From positions 6,015,001-6,079,000 of the forward strand of contig NZ_CP109017.1 in the NCBI RefSeq assembly GCF_036226765.1: 64,000 nucleotides of DNA, given 5' to 3'. The notes under the pieces are model-generated. The model did no database searches and was not told the origin of the DNA. It saw only the letters and a program-made list of their open reading frames with translations. The position numbers and the translations under genes are program-made. Below are positions 31,808-40,031 of this stretch, in pieces. Source of the DNA: Streptomyces sp. NBC_00670. GTDB lineage: Bacteria > Actinomycetota > Actinomycetes > Streptomycetales > Streptomycetaceae. Positions within the stretch are counted from its first letter, which is position 1; every line of letters starts with the position of its first letter.

Positions 31808-32998
31808 GTGGGATTCGTGGGCGGCGTGATCGACCTCGGGCAGTACGGCACGGCGTTCGCCGAGGACCCGTTCCCGGTCTACGCGGAGCTGCGGGAGCGG
31901 GGGCCCGTGCACCGGGTGCGGTTGCCGGGGCCCGATCCGTGGGAGTGCTGGCTGGTCGTGGGGTACGACGAGGCGCGGGCGGCGCTCGCGGACCCGAGGT
32001 TCGCCAAGGACGTCCGCAAGCTCGGCGGACCGGGCTTCGACGAGCAGATGATGGGGCGGCACGTGCTCGTCTCCGACCCGCCCGAGCACACCCGGCTGCG
32101 GTCGCTGGTCACCCGGGCGTTCACCGCGCGGCGCATCCAGACGCTGGCCCCGCGCGTGCAGCGGGTCACCGACGACCTGCTGGACGCGATGCTGCCCCGC
32201 GGCCGCGCCGACCTGGTGGAGTCCTTCGCCTACCCGCTGCCCATCACCGTCATCTGCGAGCTGCTCGGCGTGCCCGACCTGGACCGCGACGCGTTCCGCA
32301 CGATGTCGACGGAGGTCGTGACGCCGACCGCCGGGGACAGCCACTTCACCGCGATGCGGCAGATGGCCGCGTACCTGGACGAGCTGATCGAGGACAAACG
32401 CTCCTCGGCTCCGGGCGACGACCTGCTCAGCGACCTCATCCGCACCCGCGCGGAGGACGGCGACCGGCTCTCCCGCACGGAACTGCGCGGCATGGCCTTC
32501 ATTCTCCTCGTCGCCGGCCACGAGACGACGGTCAACCTCCTCACCAACGGGGTGTACGGGCTGCTCACCCACCCCGAGCAGTTGGCGGCGCTGCGGGCCG
32601 ACATGTCGCTGATGGACGGCGCGGTCGAGGAGATGCTCCGCTACGAGGGCCCGGTGGAGACGGCCACGTTCCGCTTCGCGGCGGAGCCCGTGGAGCTGGG
32701 CGGGCGGCTGATCGGCAGGGGAGAGGGGGTACTGGTCGGCCTCGACTCGGCCAACCGGGACGGGGCGCGCTACTCCGAGCCCGACCGCTTCGACATCCGC
32801 CGCGCCCCCCAGGGCCACCTGGCGTTCGGCCACGGCCTCCACTTCTGCCTGGGCGCCCCCCTGGCCCGCCTGGAGGCCCGCACGGCACTGCGCTCCCTAC
32901 TGGAGCGCTGCCCCCACCTGACCCTCGACGGCCCCCCGGGCCCACGGGTACCGGGCATGCTGATGCGGGGTTTCCGCGCCTTGCCCATTCGTTGGTAG
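31808..32998 (+). CDS. Cytochrome P450, actinobacterial CYP107-like
   Basis: The 396-aa enzyme is a soluble class I P450. It shows the C-helix heme contact DPPEHTRLRSLVTRAFTARR, the I-helix oxygen-binding ILLVAGHETTVNLL (about residues 228-241), the K-helix ExxR in VEEMLRYEGPVETATFR, and the heme loop FGHGLHFCLGAPLARLE with Cys347. The pattern fits CYP107/CYP105-type enzymes of Streptomyces. No ferredoxin gene is linked; the closest possible redox partner is the divergent MDR reductase, without evidence that they work together. The start is a GTG at 31808 with AAGGGGGAG directly upstream. The substrate is unknown. Confidence 0.93.
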   Translation: MGFVGGVIDLGQYGTAFAEDPFPVYAELRERGPVHRVRLPGPDPWECWLVVGYDEARAALADPRFAKDVRKLGGPGFDEQMMGRHVLVSDPPEHTRLRSLVTRAFTARRIQTLAPRVQRVTDDLLDAMLPRGRADLVESFAYPLPITVICELLGVPDLDRDAFRTMSTEVVTPTAGDSHFTAMRQMAAYLDELIEDKRSSAPGDDLLSDLIRTRAEDGDRLSRTELRGMAFILLVAGHETTVNLLTNGVYGLLTHPEQLAALRADMSLMDGAVEEMLRYEGPVETATFRFAAEPVELGGRLIGRGEGVLVGLDSANRDGARYSEPDRFDIRRAPQGHLAFGHGLHFCLGAPLARLEARTALRSLLERCPHLTLDGPPGPRVPGMLMRGFRALPIRW

Positions 32999-33000
32999 TA

Positions 33001-33023
33001 GGTGGGTGGCGAGCCCACCCACC
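33001..33023. terminator. Bidirectional terminator between P450 and dehydrogenase genes
   Basis: GGTGGGTGG (33001-33009) pairs perfectly with CCACCCACC (33015-33023) across a 5-nt loop. It sits in the 47-bp gap of the convergent pair. Confidence 0.7.
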
Positions 33024-33045
33024 CCCACCCCCTGGCTTCCCGCCC

Positions 33046-34050
33046 CTAACCCCCCGCCACCTCCTCCACCCGCACCACCCTCCGCTCCCGCCGCGACACC
33101 TCACACGCCTCCGCGACCCGAAGCGCCCCCAACGCCTCCCACCCGTCGCACGGATTCTCCGCCTCCCCCCGCACCACCCGCACGAACGCCCCCAGTTCCC
33201 CCTCGTACGCCGGCGCGAACCGCTCCAGAAACCCCGGCCACGGCTTGTCCGCCGCCGGCGGCCCGGCCGGCTCCGTGGACGCGATCGGCGTACGGTCGTC
33301 CAGCCCCACCACCACCGTGTCCCGCTCGCCCGCCAACTCCATCCGCACGTCGTACCCCGCCCCGTTCACCCGCGCCCCCGTCACCGTCGCGAGCACCCCG
33401 TCGTCCAGCGTGAGCACGGCCGCCGCCGTGTCCACGTCGCCCGTCTCCCGGAACACCTCCGGCCCGGCGTCCGCCCCGGCCGCGTACACCTCGACGACCT
33501 CGCGCCCGGTCACCCACCGCACCATGTCGAAGTCGTGCACCAGGGTGTCCCGGAAGAACCCGCCCGAGATCCGCAGATGCGCGGCCGACGGCGGCGTGCG
33601 GTCCGCCGTCAGCGCCCGTACGGTGTGCAGCCGGCCGAGCCGCCCGGCGCGCACGGCCTCCCGCGCGCCGGCGTACCCCGCGTCGAACCGGCGCTGGAAC
33701 CCCATCTGCAGCACCGTCCCCGCCGCCTTCACCTCCGCGAGCGCGGCCAGCGTGCCCGGCAGATCCACCGCGACCGGCTTCTCGCAGAACACCGGCAGCC
33801 CCGACCGCGCCGCCCGGCCGATCAGCTCGCCGTGCGCCGTGGTGGCCGCCGTGATGACCACCGCGTCCACGCCCCAGGTGAAGATCTCGTCCACTCCGGG
33901 CGCCGCCGTCGCCCCCAGCCGGTCGGCGAGCGCCTGGGCCCGTGCCGGGTCGACGTCCGTGATGATCAGCGACCCCACGTCGCGATGGCGGCTGAGCGTG
34001 GCCGCGTGGAGCGTGCCGATCCGGCCCGCCCCGATGAGTCCGATGCGCAT
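33046..34050 (-). CDS. Gfo/Idh/MocA-family dehydrogenase, inositol 2-dehydrogenase-like
   Basis: The 334-aa protein starts with the NAD-binding IGLIGAGRIGTLHAATLSRH, followed by the family motif EKPVAVDLPG, GFQRRFDAGYAGAREAVRAG, and the catalytic-region GGFFRDTLVHDFDMVRWVTG with Lys in EKP and His/Asp in VHDFD. This matches myo-inositol 2-dehydrogenase and scyllo-inositol relatives. It is divergent from a GntR regulator that precedes a sugar-type ABC importer, so it likely oxidises the imported cyclitol or sugar. A TTGACA-17-ACACTT promoter ends seven bases before the ATG, so the message appears leaderless. Confidence 0.88.
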   Translation of the reverse strand: MRIGLIGAGRIGTLHAATLSRHRDVGSLIITDVDPARAQALADRLGATAAPGVDEIFTWGVDAVVITAATTAHGELIGRAARSGLPVFCEKPVAVDLPGTLAALAEVKAAGTVLQMGFQRRFDAGYAGAREAVRAGRLGRLHTVRALTADRTPPSAAHLRISGGFFRDTLVHDFDMVRWVTGREVVEVYAAGADAGPEVFRETGDVDTAAAVLTLDDGVLATVTGARVNGAGYDVRMELAGERDTVVVGLDDRTPIASTEPAGPPAADKPWPGFLERFAPAYEGELGAFVRVVRGEAENPCDGWEALGALRVAEACEVSRRERRVVRVEEVAGG

Positions 34051-34057
34051 GTGAACA

Positions 34058-34102
34058 AAGTGTGGTGACAGCCGTCACGGTGTCAATGGTTTGTCCGGAC
34101 AA
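34058..34102. promoter_or_regulatory. Divergent promoter with a perfect 12-bp palindrome
   Basis: On the minus strand -35 TTGACA (34086-34081) and -10 ACACTT (34063-34058) with a 17-bp spacer drive the dehydrogenase, and the ATG follows after seven bases. Just upstream lies the perfect palindrome TTGTCCGGACAA (34091-34102), between this promoter and the start of the GntR gene. It is a good candidate operator for that regulator. Confidence 0.65.
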
Positions 34103-34151
34103 TCGGACTGCGCAACTTCCCGTCCCCAGGCGCCGCGACTACGCTCGGGCC

Positions 34152-34916
34152 GTGCCCAAACCAGAGGTGGACCCCGTCGTGTCGCTCGAACTCAGCGTCG
34201 ACCGCAGCAGTCCGGTGCCGCTCTACTTCCAGCTCTCCCAGCAACTCGAGGCCGCGATCGAGCACGGGACCCTGACGCCGGGCAGTCTGCTGGGCAACGA
34301 GATCGAGCTCGCCGCGCGCCTCGGGCTCTCCCGGCCCACGGTGCGCCAGGCCATCCAGTCCCTGGTCGACAAGGGGCTGCTCGTGCGCCGGCGCGGCGTC
34401 GGCACCCAGGTCGTGCACAGCCAGGTCAAGCGCCCGCTGGAGCTCAGCAGCCTCTACGACGACCTGGAGGCGGCCGGGCAGCGCCCCGCCACCGAGGTCC
34501 TCGCCAACATCCTGGAGCCCGCCCCCGCCGAGGTCGCCGCCACCCTCGGGATCGCCGAGGGCACCCAGGTGCACCGCATCGAGCGGCTGCGACTGACCCA
34601 CGGCGAGCCGATGGCACACCTGTGCAACTACCTGCCGACCGGGCTGTTCGACCTGGACAGCGGACAGCTGGAGGCGACCGGCCTGTACCGCATGATGCGC
34701 GCGGCCGGTATCACCCTGCACAGCGCCCGGCAGTCCATCGGCGCCCGCGCGGCCACCGCGGCGGAGGGGGAGCGGCTGGACGAGCCCGCCGGCGCCCCGC
34801 TGCTGACCATGCAGCGCACCACGTTCGACGACACCGGCCGCGCCGTCGAGTACGGCACGCACACCTACCGCCCCAGCCGCTACTCGTTCGAATTTCAGCT
34901 CCTCGTCCGCGGCTGA
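34152..34916 (+). CDS. GntR-family (HutC/UTRA) transcriptional regulator
   Basis: The 254-aa protein has a GntR winged helix at about residues 20-85 (PVPLYFQLSQQLEAAIEHGT, then IELAARLGLSRPTVRQAIQS and LLVRRRGVGTQVVHS). A UTRA ligand domain follows, with TQVHRIERLRLTHGEPMAHL and LYRMMRAAGITLHSARQSIG. It lies between the divergent dehydrogenase and the ABC importer, so it probably represses both in response to a sugar or cyclitol phosphate. The GTG at 34152 is six bases after a TACGCT -10-like box. A second GTG at about 34180 with AGAGGTGG before it is an alternative start. Confidence 0.88.
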   Translation: MPKPEVDPVVSLELSVDRSSPVPLYFQLSQQLEAAIEHGTLTPGSLLGNEIELAARLGLSRPTVRQAIQSLVDKGLLVRRRGVGTQVVHSQVKRPLELSSLYDDLEAAGQRPATEVLANILEPAPAEVAATLGIAEGTQVHRIERLRLTHGEPMAHLCNYLPTGLFDLDSGQLEATGLYRMMRAAGITLHSARQSIGARAATAAEGERLDEPAGAPLLTMQRTTFDDTGRAVEYGTHTYRPSRYSFEFQLLVRG

Positions 34917-35041
34917 GCGACCGCCCCCGCGACCCCCAACACCCGCCCGCCGCGCGCGAATCGGCCCCCTGACCTCGGCCTTCGCGCCGTACGCCGGCGC
35001 CTGCCCGGGGCGCCCCGTGTCCGTATACACGCACGGCATCA

Positions 35042-35052
35042 CCGATAATCGG
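35042..35052 (+). promoter_or_regulatory. Palindrome over the -10 box of the ABC importer operon
   Basis: CCGATAATCGG is a perfect 11-bp palindrome that contains the -10-like GATAAT (35044-35049). The ATG at 35058 follows after eight bases, so the transcript is probably leaderless. A repressor bound here would cover the -10 box. Confidence 0.5.
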
Positions 35053-35057
35053 ACGGA

Positions 35058-36104
35058 ATGTCTGTTCGATCGAGTGGTGACAAGAAGGGCGACGGTCTCG
35101 TGGTACGGAGACGGAGCTGGGCAATCATCGCGCTGGCGGCGGTGCTGGGGACCTCCCTGGCCGGCTGCAGCGCGACCGGCGGCAAGCGCGCCGAGGACGC
35201 CCGCAGGGCCGCGTCGGCGCAGGGCCGGGCGGCGGTGTCGACGCCCCTCTGGACCTTCGCGATGATCACGCACTCCGGCGACGGCGACACCTTCTGGGAC
35301 ATCGTGCAGAGCGGCGCCAAGCAGGCCGCCGTCAAGGACAACGTCGACTTCCTCTACTCGCACGACGACGAGGCCAAGGAGCAGGCGCAGCTCGTCCAGA
35401 CCGCGATCGACAAGAAGGTCGACGGCATCATCGTCTCCCTCGCCAAGCCCGACGCGCTCAAGGCGTCCCTCGCCCGCGCGAGGGAGGCCGGCATCCCCGT
35501 GATCACGGTGAACTCCGGCTCCGCGGAGTCCAAGGAGTTCGGCGCGCTCACCCACGTCGGCCAGGACGAGACCACCGCCGGCGAGGCCGTCGGCGAGGAG
35601 CTCAACCGGCGTGGCCGCAAGAAGGTCCTGTGCGTCCTGCACGAACAGGGCAACGTCGGCCACGAGCAGCGCTGCGACGGCGTGAGGAAGACCTTCGACG
35701 GCACCGTGCGCGACCTGTACGTCAACGGCACGAGCATGCCCGACGTGCAGTCCGCGCTGGAGGCCCAGCTCCAGTCCGACGCCTCCCTGGACGCCGTCGT
35801 CACCCTCGGCGCCCCCTACGCCGACACCGCCGTCAAGGCCGAGGAGAACGCCGGCAGCAAGGCCGAGATCGACACCTTCGACCTCAACGCCAAGGTCGCC
35901 GCCGGACTCCAGAAGGGCACCCTCGGCTTCGCCGTCGACCAGCAGCCCTACCTCCAGGGCTACGAGGCCGTCGACCTGCTCTGGCTGTACAAGTACAACG
36001 CCGACGCACTCGGCGGCGGCAAACCCGTCCTCACCGGCCCCCAGATCGTCACCAAGGACCAGGCCGCCGAACTGCGCCGCTACACCGAGCGGGGCACCCG
36101 ATGA
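35058..36104 (+). CDS. Sugar ABC transporter substrate-binding lipoprotein
   Basis: The 348-aa protein has a lipoprotein signal with lipobox LAGC at Cys37 after a hydrophobic stretch (AIIALAAVLGTSLAG). The mature part is the periplasmic-binding-protein type 1 (RbsB/FrcB-like) fold: FAMITHSGDGDTFWDIVQSG, QTAIDKKVDGIIVSLAKPDA, GIPVITVNSGSAESKEFGAL, NVGHEQRCDGVRK and FAVDQQPYLQGYEAVDLLWL. It captures a monosaccharide or cyclitol outside the membrane. Its stop overlaps the permease start (ATGA), so it is the first gene of a coupled operon. The exact ligand is open; a neighbouring inositol-dehydrogenase-like gene favours a cyclitol. Confidence 0.9.
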   Translation: MSVRSSGDKKGDGLVVRRRSWAIIALAAVLGTSLAGCSATGGKRAEDARRAASAQGRAAVSTPLWTFAMITHSGDGDTFWDIVQSGAKQAAVKDNVDFLYSHDDEAKEQAQLVQTAIDKKVDGIIVSLAKPDALKASLARAREAGIPVITVNSGSAESKEFGALTHVGQDETTAGEAVGEELNRRGRKKVLCVLHEQGNVGHEQRCDGVRKTFDGTVRDLYVNGTSMPDVQSALEAQLQSDASLDAVVTLGAPYADTAVKAEENAGSKAEIDTFDLNAKVAAGLQKGTLGFAVDQQPYLQGYEAVDLLWLYKYNADALGGGKPVLTGPQIVTKDQAAELRRYTERGTR

Positions 36105-37132
36105 GCGCCGCCACCTCCGACGAGCGGCTGCTCGCCACCTCGCCCCTCGACCGCCTCCTCACCCGCCCCGAGCTCGGCTCACTGGTCGGCGCGCTCGCCG
36201 TCTTCGCCTTCTTCGCGCTCGCCGCCGACGGCTTCCTGCGCGCCTCCAGCCTCAGCACCGTCCTGTACGCCGCCTCGACCATCGGCATCATGGCGGTGCC
36301 CGTCGCCCTGCTCATGATCGGCGGCGAGTTCGACCTGTCCGCCGGCGTCATGGTGACGTCCTCCGCGCTGATCTCCTCGATGTTCAGTTATCAGATGACG
36401 GCGAACGTCTGGGTCGGCGCCGGCGTCTCGCTCCTGGCCACCCTGGGGCTCGGCGCGTTCAACGGCTACGTCCTCACCCGTACGAAGCTGCCCAGCTTCA
36501 TCGTCACCCTCGGCACCTTCCTGATGCTGACCGGCGCCAACCTGGGCCTCACCAAGCTCATCGACGGCACCGTCTCCACCAAGACGATCGCCGACATGGC
36601 GGGCTTCCCCGCCGCGCACGCCGTCTTCGCCTCCGCCCCCTCGATCGGCGGGGTACAGATCCGGATCACCGTCCTGTGGTGGCTCGCCCTCGTCGCCGTC
36701 GCCTCCTGGATCCTGCTGCGCACCCGCGCCGGCAACTGGATCTACGCGGTCGGCGGCAACGCGGACGCCGCCCGCGCGGTCGGCGTTCCCGTCACCAAGG
36801 TCAGGATCGGTCTCCACATGGGCGTCGCGTTCGGCGCCTGGATCGGCGGACAGCACCTCCTCTTCGCGTACGACGCCGTGCAGTCCGGCGAGGGCGTCGG
36901 CAATGAACTGATCTACATCATCGCCGCCGTCATCGGCGGCTGTCTGATCACCGGGGGCCACGGCTCCGCCGCCGGCTCGGCCCTCGGCGCGCTGCTGTTC
37001 GGCATGGTCAGCAAGGGCATCGTCTTCGCGGAGTGGAACCCCGACTGGTTCAAGTTCTTCCTCGGAGCCATGCTGCTCCTCGCGACCCTGCTCAACACCT
37101 GGGTCCGCAGGCGCGCGGAGGCGAACAAGTGA
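36101..37132 (+). CDS. Sugar ABC transporter permease
   Basis: The 343-aa protein belongs to the RbsC/FrcC branched permease family with 9-10 hydrophobic spans (for example LVGALAVFAFFALAADGFLR and GIMAVPVALLMIGGEFDLSA). The conserved GGEFDLSAGV motif and GSALGALLFGMVSKGIVFAE region are present. The ATG at 36101 overlaps the binding-protein stop, and its own stop overlaps the ATPase start. It forms the membrane channel of the importer. Confidence 0.92.
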   Translation: MSAATSDERLLATSPLDRLLTRPELGSLVGALAVFAFFALAADGFLRASSLSTVLYAASTIGIMAVPVALLMIGGEFDLSAGVMVTSSALISSMFSYQMTANVWVGAGVSLLATLGLGAFNGYVLTRTKLPSFIVTLGTFLMLTGANLGLTKLIDGTVSTKTIADMAGFPAAHAVFASAPSIGGVQIRITVLWWLALVAVASWILLRTRAGNWIYAVGGNADAARAVGVPVTKVRIGLHMGVAFGAWIGGQHLLFAYDAVQSGEGVGNELIYIIAAVIGGCLITGGHGSAAGSALGALLFGMVSKGIVFAEWNPDWFKFFLGAMLLLATLLNTWVRRRAEANK

Positions 37133-37938
37133 CCGCGCCCGCGACCCGCGCGCCCCTCGTGGAGCTGACCGGCGTCAGCAAGCGCTACGGCAACGTCCGC
37201 GCCCTCCAGGACGTCTCCCTGCGCGTCCACGCGGGCGAGATCACCTGCGTCCTGGGCGACAACGGCGCCGGCAAGTCCACCCTCATCAAGATCATCGCCG
37301 GACTGCACCCGCACGACGACGGCACCCTCGCACTGGACGGCGAACCCACCCGCCTCGCCTCCCCGCGCGAGGCCCTGGACCGCGGCATCGCCACCGTCCA
37401 CCAGGACCTCGCGGTCGTCCCCCTGATGCCGGTGTGGCGCAACTTCTTCCTCGGCTCCGAACCCCGCAAGGGCCTCGGCCCCCTCAAGCGACTGGACACC
37501 GGCCTCATGCGCCGCACCACGCGCGAGGCACTGCTGCGCATGGGCATCGACCTGCGCGACGTCGACCAGCCCATCGGCACCCTCTCCGGCGGCGAACGCC
37601 AGTGCGTCGCGATCGCCCGCGCCGTCCACTTCGGCGCGAAGGTACTCGTCCTCGACGAACCGACGGCGGCCCTCGGCGTCAAACAGTCCGGCGTCGTCCT
37701 CAAGTACGTCACCGCCGCCCGCGACGCCGGCCTCGGCGTGGTCCTCATCACCCACAACCCCCACCACGCCCACCTGGTCGGCGACCACTACACCCTCCTC
37801 AACAGAGGCACGACAACAGCGACGTACACCAGGGAAACGGTCACCCTGGAAGAGCTGACGGCCCAGATGGCGGGGGGCTCGGAACTGGAAGCCCTGAGGC
37901 ATGAACTGCGGGTTGCGGCCACAGATGGATCGGCTTGA
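37129..37938 (+). CDS. Sugar ABC transporter ATP-binding protein, single-domain FrcA type
   Basis: The 269-aa ATPase has Walker A LGDNGAGKSTLIKIIAGLHP, Q-loop HQDLAVVPLMPVW, signature TLSGGERQCVAIARA, Walker B KVLVLDEPTAALG and switch His in LITHNPHHAHLV. It has one nucleotide-binding domain, unlike the double-domain RbsA/MglA proteins, as in the fructose-type FrcBCA systems. GTGA overlap couples it to the permease. It ends the ABC part of the operon; a repeat element follows. Confidence 0.93.
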   Translation: MTAPATRAPLVELTGVSKRYGNVRALQDVSLRVHAGEITCVLGDNGAGKSTLIKIIAGLHPHDDGTLALDGEPTRLASPREALDRGIATVHQDLAVVPLMPVWRNFFLGSEPRKGLGPLKRLDTGLMRRTTREALLRMGIDLRDVDQPIGTLSGGERQCVAIARAVHFGAKVLVLDEPTAALGVKQSGVVLKYVTAARDAGLGVVLITHNPHHAHLVGDHYTLLNRGTTTATYTRETVTLEELTAQMAGGSELEALRHELRVAATDGSA

Positions 37939-37956
37939 GGGCAGCCATGCAGTCTT

Positions 37957-37975
37957 GGGGGCGCGGGGAACTGCG
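37957..37975 (+). repeat. Dispersed intergenic element, short form
   Basis: This is an exact copy of GGGGCGCGGGGAACTGCGC in the 165-bp gap between the ABC ATPase and ROK kinase genes. A CACCCGCACCCG flank follows, as at other copies. A CACAAT -10-like box lies shortly before the kinase start. Confidence 0.85.
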
Positions 37976-38103
37976 CGAGCAACCACAACGCACCCGCACC
38001 CGAAAACAAACCGCACACACCCTCCCAACCCCCGGCCACAAGAACCCCCCGGGCAGGGAGCCCACCCCCCAACCGACGGAGTCATACGGCACAATCGGCC
38101 ACG

Positions 38104-39294
38104 ATGAGCACCTACCGCGACCTCTCCCTCCCCCGCGCACTGGGCGCCGCCAGAGCCACCGCCGGCGCCCCCATCGGCTCCCGCCGCGCCACCGCCCTGC
38201 GCACCGTCGGCACCCGTGAGCGCCGCTCGCACCTGACGGCGCCCCGCGTGCCGACCGTCGGCATCGACATCGGCGGCACCAAGGTGATGGCGGGCGTCGT
38301 GGACGCCGACGGCAACATCCTGGAGCGGCTGCGCACGGAGACCCCGGACAAGTCCAAGAGCCCCAAGGTCGTCGAGGACACGATCGCCGAGCTGGTGCTC
38401 GACCTCTCCGACCGGCACGACGTGCACGCCGTCGGCATCGGCGCGGCCGGCTGGGTCGACGCCGACCGCAACCGCGTGCTGTTCGCCCCCCACCTGTCCT
38501 GGCGCAACGAGCCGCTGCGGGACCGCCTGGCCGAGCGCCTGGCCGTGCCCGTCCTGGTCGACAACGACGCCAACTCCGCCGCCTGGGCCGAGTGGCGCTT
38601 CGGCGCCGGCCGCGGCGAGGACCACCTCGTCATGATCACCCTCGGCACCGGCATCGGCGGCGCCATCCTGGAGGACGGCCAGGTCAAGCGGGGCAAGTAC
38701 GGGGTCGCGGGGGAGTTCGGGCACATGCAGGTCGTGCCCGGCGGCCACCGCTGCCCCTGCGGCAACCGGGGCTGCTGGGAGCAGTACAGCTCCGGCAACG
38801 CCCTGGTCCGCGAGGCCAGGGAGCTGGCTGCCGCCGACTCCCCGGTGGCGTACGGGATCATCGAGCACGTCAAGGGGCAGGTCGGCGACATCACCGGCCC
38901 GATGATCACCGAGCTGGCCCGCGAGGGCGACGCCATGTGCGTCGAGCTGCTCCAGGACATCGGGCAGTGGCTCGGCGTCGGCATCGCCAATCTGGCCGCC
39001 GCCCTCGACCCGTCCTGCTTCGTGATCGGCGGCGGCGTCAGCGCAGCCGACGACCTGCTCATCGGCCCCGCCCGGGACGCCTTCAAACGGCACCTCACCG
39101 GCCGCGGCTACCGCCCCGAGGCGCGGATCGTGCGCGCCCAGCTCGGCCCCGAGGCCGGCATGGTCGGCGCCGCCGACCTGGCCCGCCTCGTCGCCCGCCG
39201 CTTCCGCCGCGCCAAGCGCCGCCGGGTGGAGCGCTACGAGCGCTACGAGCGGTACGCCGAGTCCCGCCGCACCGAGCGGGAGGGCGCCTCGTGA
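38104..39294 (+). CDS. ROK-family sugar kinase (glucokinase-like)
   Basis: The 396-aa protein has an ATP-binding TVGIDIGGTKVMAGVVDADG, the catalytic Asp in VLVDNDANSAAWAEWRFGAG, VMITLGTGIGGAILEDG, and the ROK zinc motif GHMQVVPGGHRCPCGNRGCW, where the CxCGxxGCxE pattern is complete. It lacks an N-terminal DNA-binding HTH, so it is a kinase rather than a ROK repressor. A 50-residue basic leader and a basic RFRRAKRRRVERYERYERY tail are unusual. It lies downstream of a monosaccharide importer and probably phosphorylates the imported sugar. GTGA overlap couples it to the next gene. Confidence 0.9.
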   Translation: MSTYRDLSLPRALGAARATAGAPIGSRRATALRTVGTRERRSHLTAPRVPTVGIDIGGTKVMAGVVDADGNILERLRTETPDKSKSPKVVEDTIAELVLDLSDRHDVHAVGIGAAGWVDADRNRVLFAPHLSWRNEPLRDRLAERLAVPVLVDNDANSAAWAEWRFGAGRGEDHLVMITLGTGIGGAILEDGQVKRGKYGVAGEFGHMQVVPGGHRCPCGNRGCWEQYSSGNALVREARELAAADSPVAYGIIEHVKGQVGDITGPMITELAREGDAMCVELLQDIGQWLGVGIANLAAALDPSCFVIGGGVSAADDLLIGPARDAFKRHLTGRGYRPEARIVRAQLGPEAGMVGAADLARLVARRFRRAKRRRVERYERYERYAESRRTEREGAS

Positions 39295-39875
39295 CGTCCG
39301 CCGCGGTACCCCACCAGCCCGTCGCTTCGGAGAAGCCCGCGCGTCCGCCCGAGGACCGCCGGCACATGATCCGCCGGCGCGCGCTCACCCTCCTGACGAT
39401 CGTGCTGCTCATCGGCGTCCCGGCCGGCTATCTGGTGATCTCCGCCAACCAGAGCCGGGACAGCGGCAAGGACAAGGAGGAGAAGTGGTCGGCGACCGGC
39501 CTCACCGCCGGCTGGCCCTCGCGCGTGCAGCGCCGCCTCTACCAGGTGCCCATCCCGCCGTACTCGCGCGACGTCGCCTACTACGAGACCAACAACTGGA
39601 AGACCAGCCGGCTCTACACCCAGTTCCTGACCAGCAACGAGGGACTGGAGCGCTTCCTGCGCGAGACCGGCACCGGCATGGCCGCGCTGAAGCAGGACGA
39701 CATCGCCATCGGCACCCGTGACCAGCGGGTCATCGGCTGGGACTTCAGCGGGCCCGGCCCCTGGTACGGGCTGGTCCACAAGCAGAAGGACCCGGCCCCC
39801 ACGCACGACATCGTGGTCAACCGCTCCAACCCGAAGCACCCGATGGTGTACGTCGTCTCGCGCACGGTGCCGTAG
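39291..39875 (+). CDS. Membrane-anchored hypothetical protein coupled to the ROK kinase
   Basis: The 194-aa protein has a basic N-terminus and one membrane span (ALTLLTIVLLIGVPAGYLVI), then an extracytoplasmic domain with YQVPIPPYSRDVAYYETNNW, SNEGLERFLRETGTGMAALK and GWDFSGPGPWYGLVHKQKDP. I do not recognise the domain. GTGA overlap with the kinase implies translational coupling and a shared role in the sugar locus, possibly as an envelope partner. Confidence 0.75.
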   Translation: MTSAAVPHQPVASEKPARPPEDRRHMIRRRALTLLTIVLLIGVPAGYLVISANQSRDSGKDKEEKWSATGLTAGWPSRVQRRLYQVPIPPYSRDVAYYETNNWKTSRLYTQFLTSNEGLERFLRETGTGMAALKQDDIAIGTRDQRVIGWDFSGPGPWYGLVHKQKDPAPTHDIVVNRSNPKHPMVYVVSRTVP

Positions 39876-39948
39876 ACCGGGCGCGCCCCGGTTCCCGCCG
39901 GCCGAGGGCCAGCGGGCCGCCGCGAGGCCGCCCGAGCCGCCCCGGCAC

Positions 39949-39986
39949 CGGCTCCGGAGCCGATTGTCAGACCCCGCCCGTACAGT
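39949..39986 (+). promoter_or_regulatory. DNA-damage-type (RecA-independent) promoter of the SNF2/SWIM operon
   Basis: TTGTCAGACCC (39964-39974), six bases, then TACAGT (39981-39986) fit the RecA-independent damage promoter of actinobacteria, commonly written TTGTCAGTGGC-N6-TAGGGT and used by PafBC in mycobacteria. Two bases upstream lies the perfect palindrome CGGCTCCGGAGCCG (39949-39962). A promoter of the same build precedes exonuclease III at 49876. Confidence 0.6.
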
Positions 39987-40031
39987 CGTAGACACCTGAC
40001 ACGACGAGAAGGGCGGGAGGTGACCGTACGT

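Noticed and set aside
34091..34102. TTGTCCGGACAA read as a third damage-type promoter
   Set aside because: It lacks the TTGTCrG core and a -10 box at the right distance. The perfect palindrome fits an operator better.
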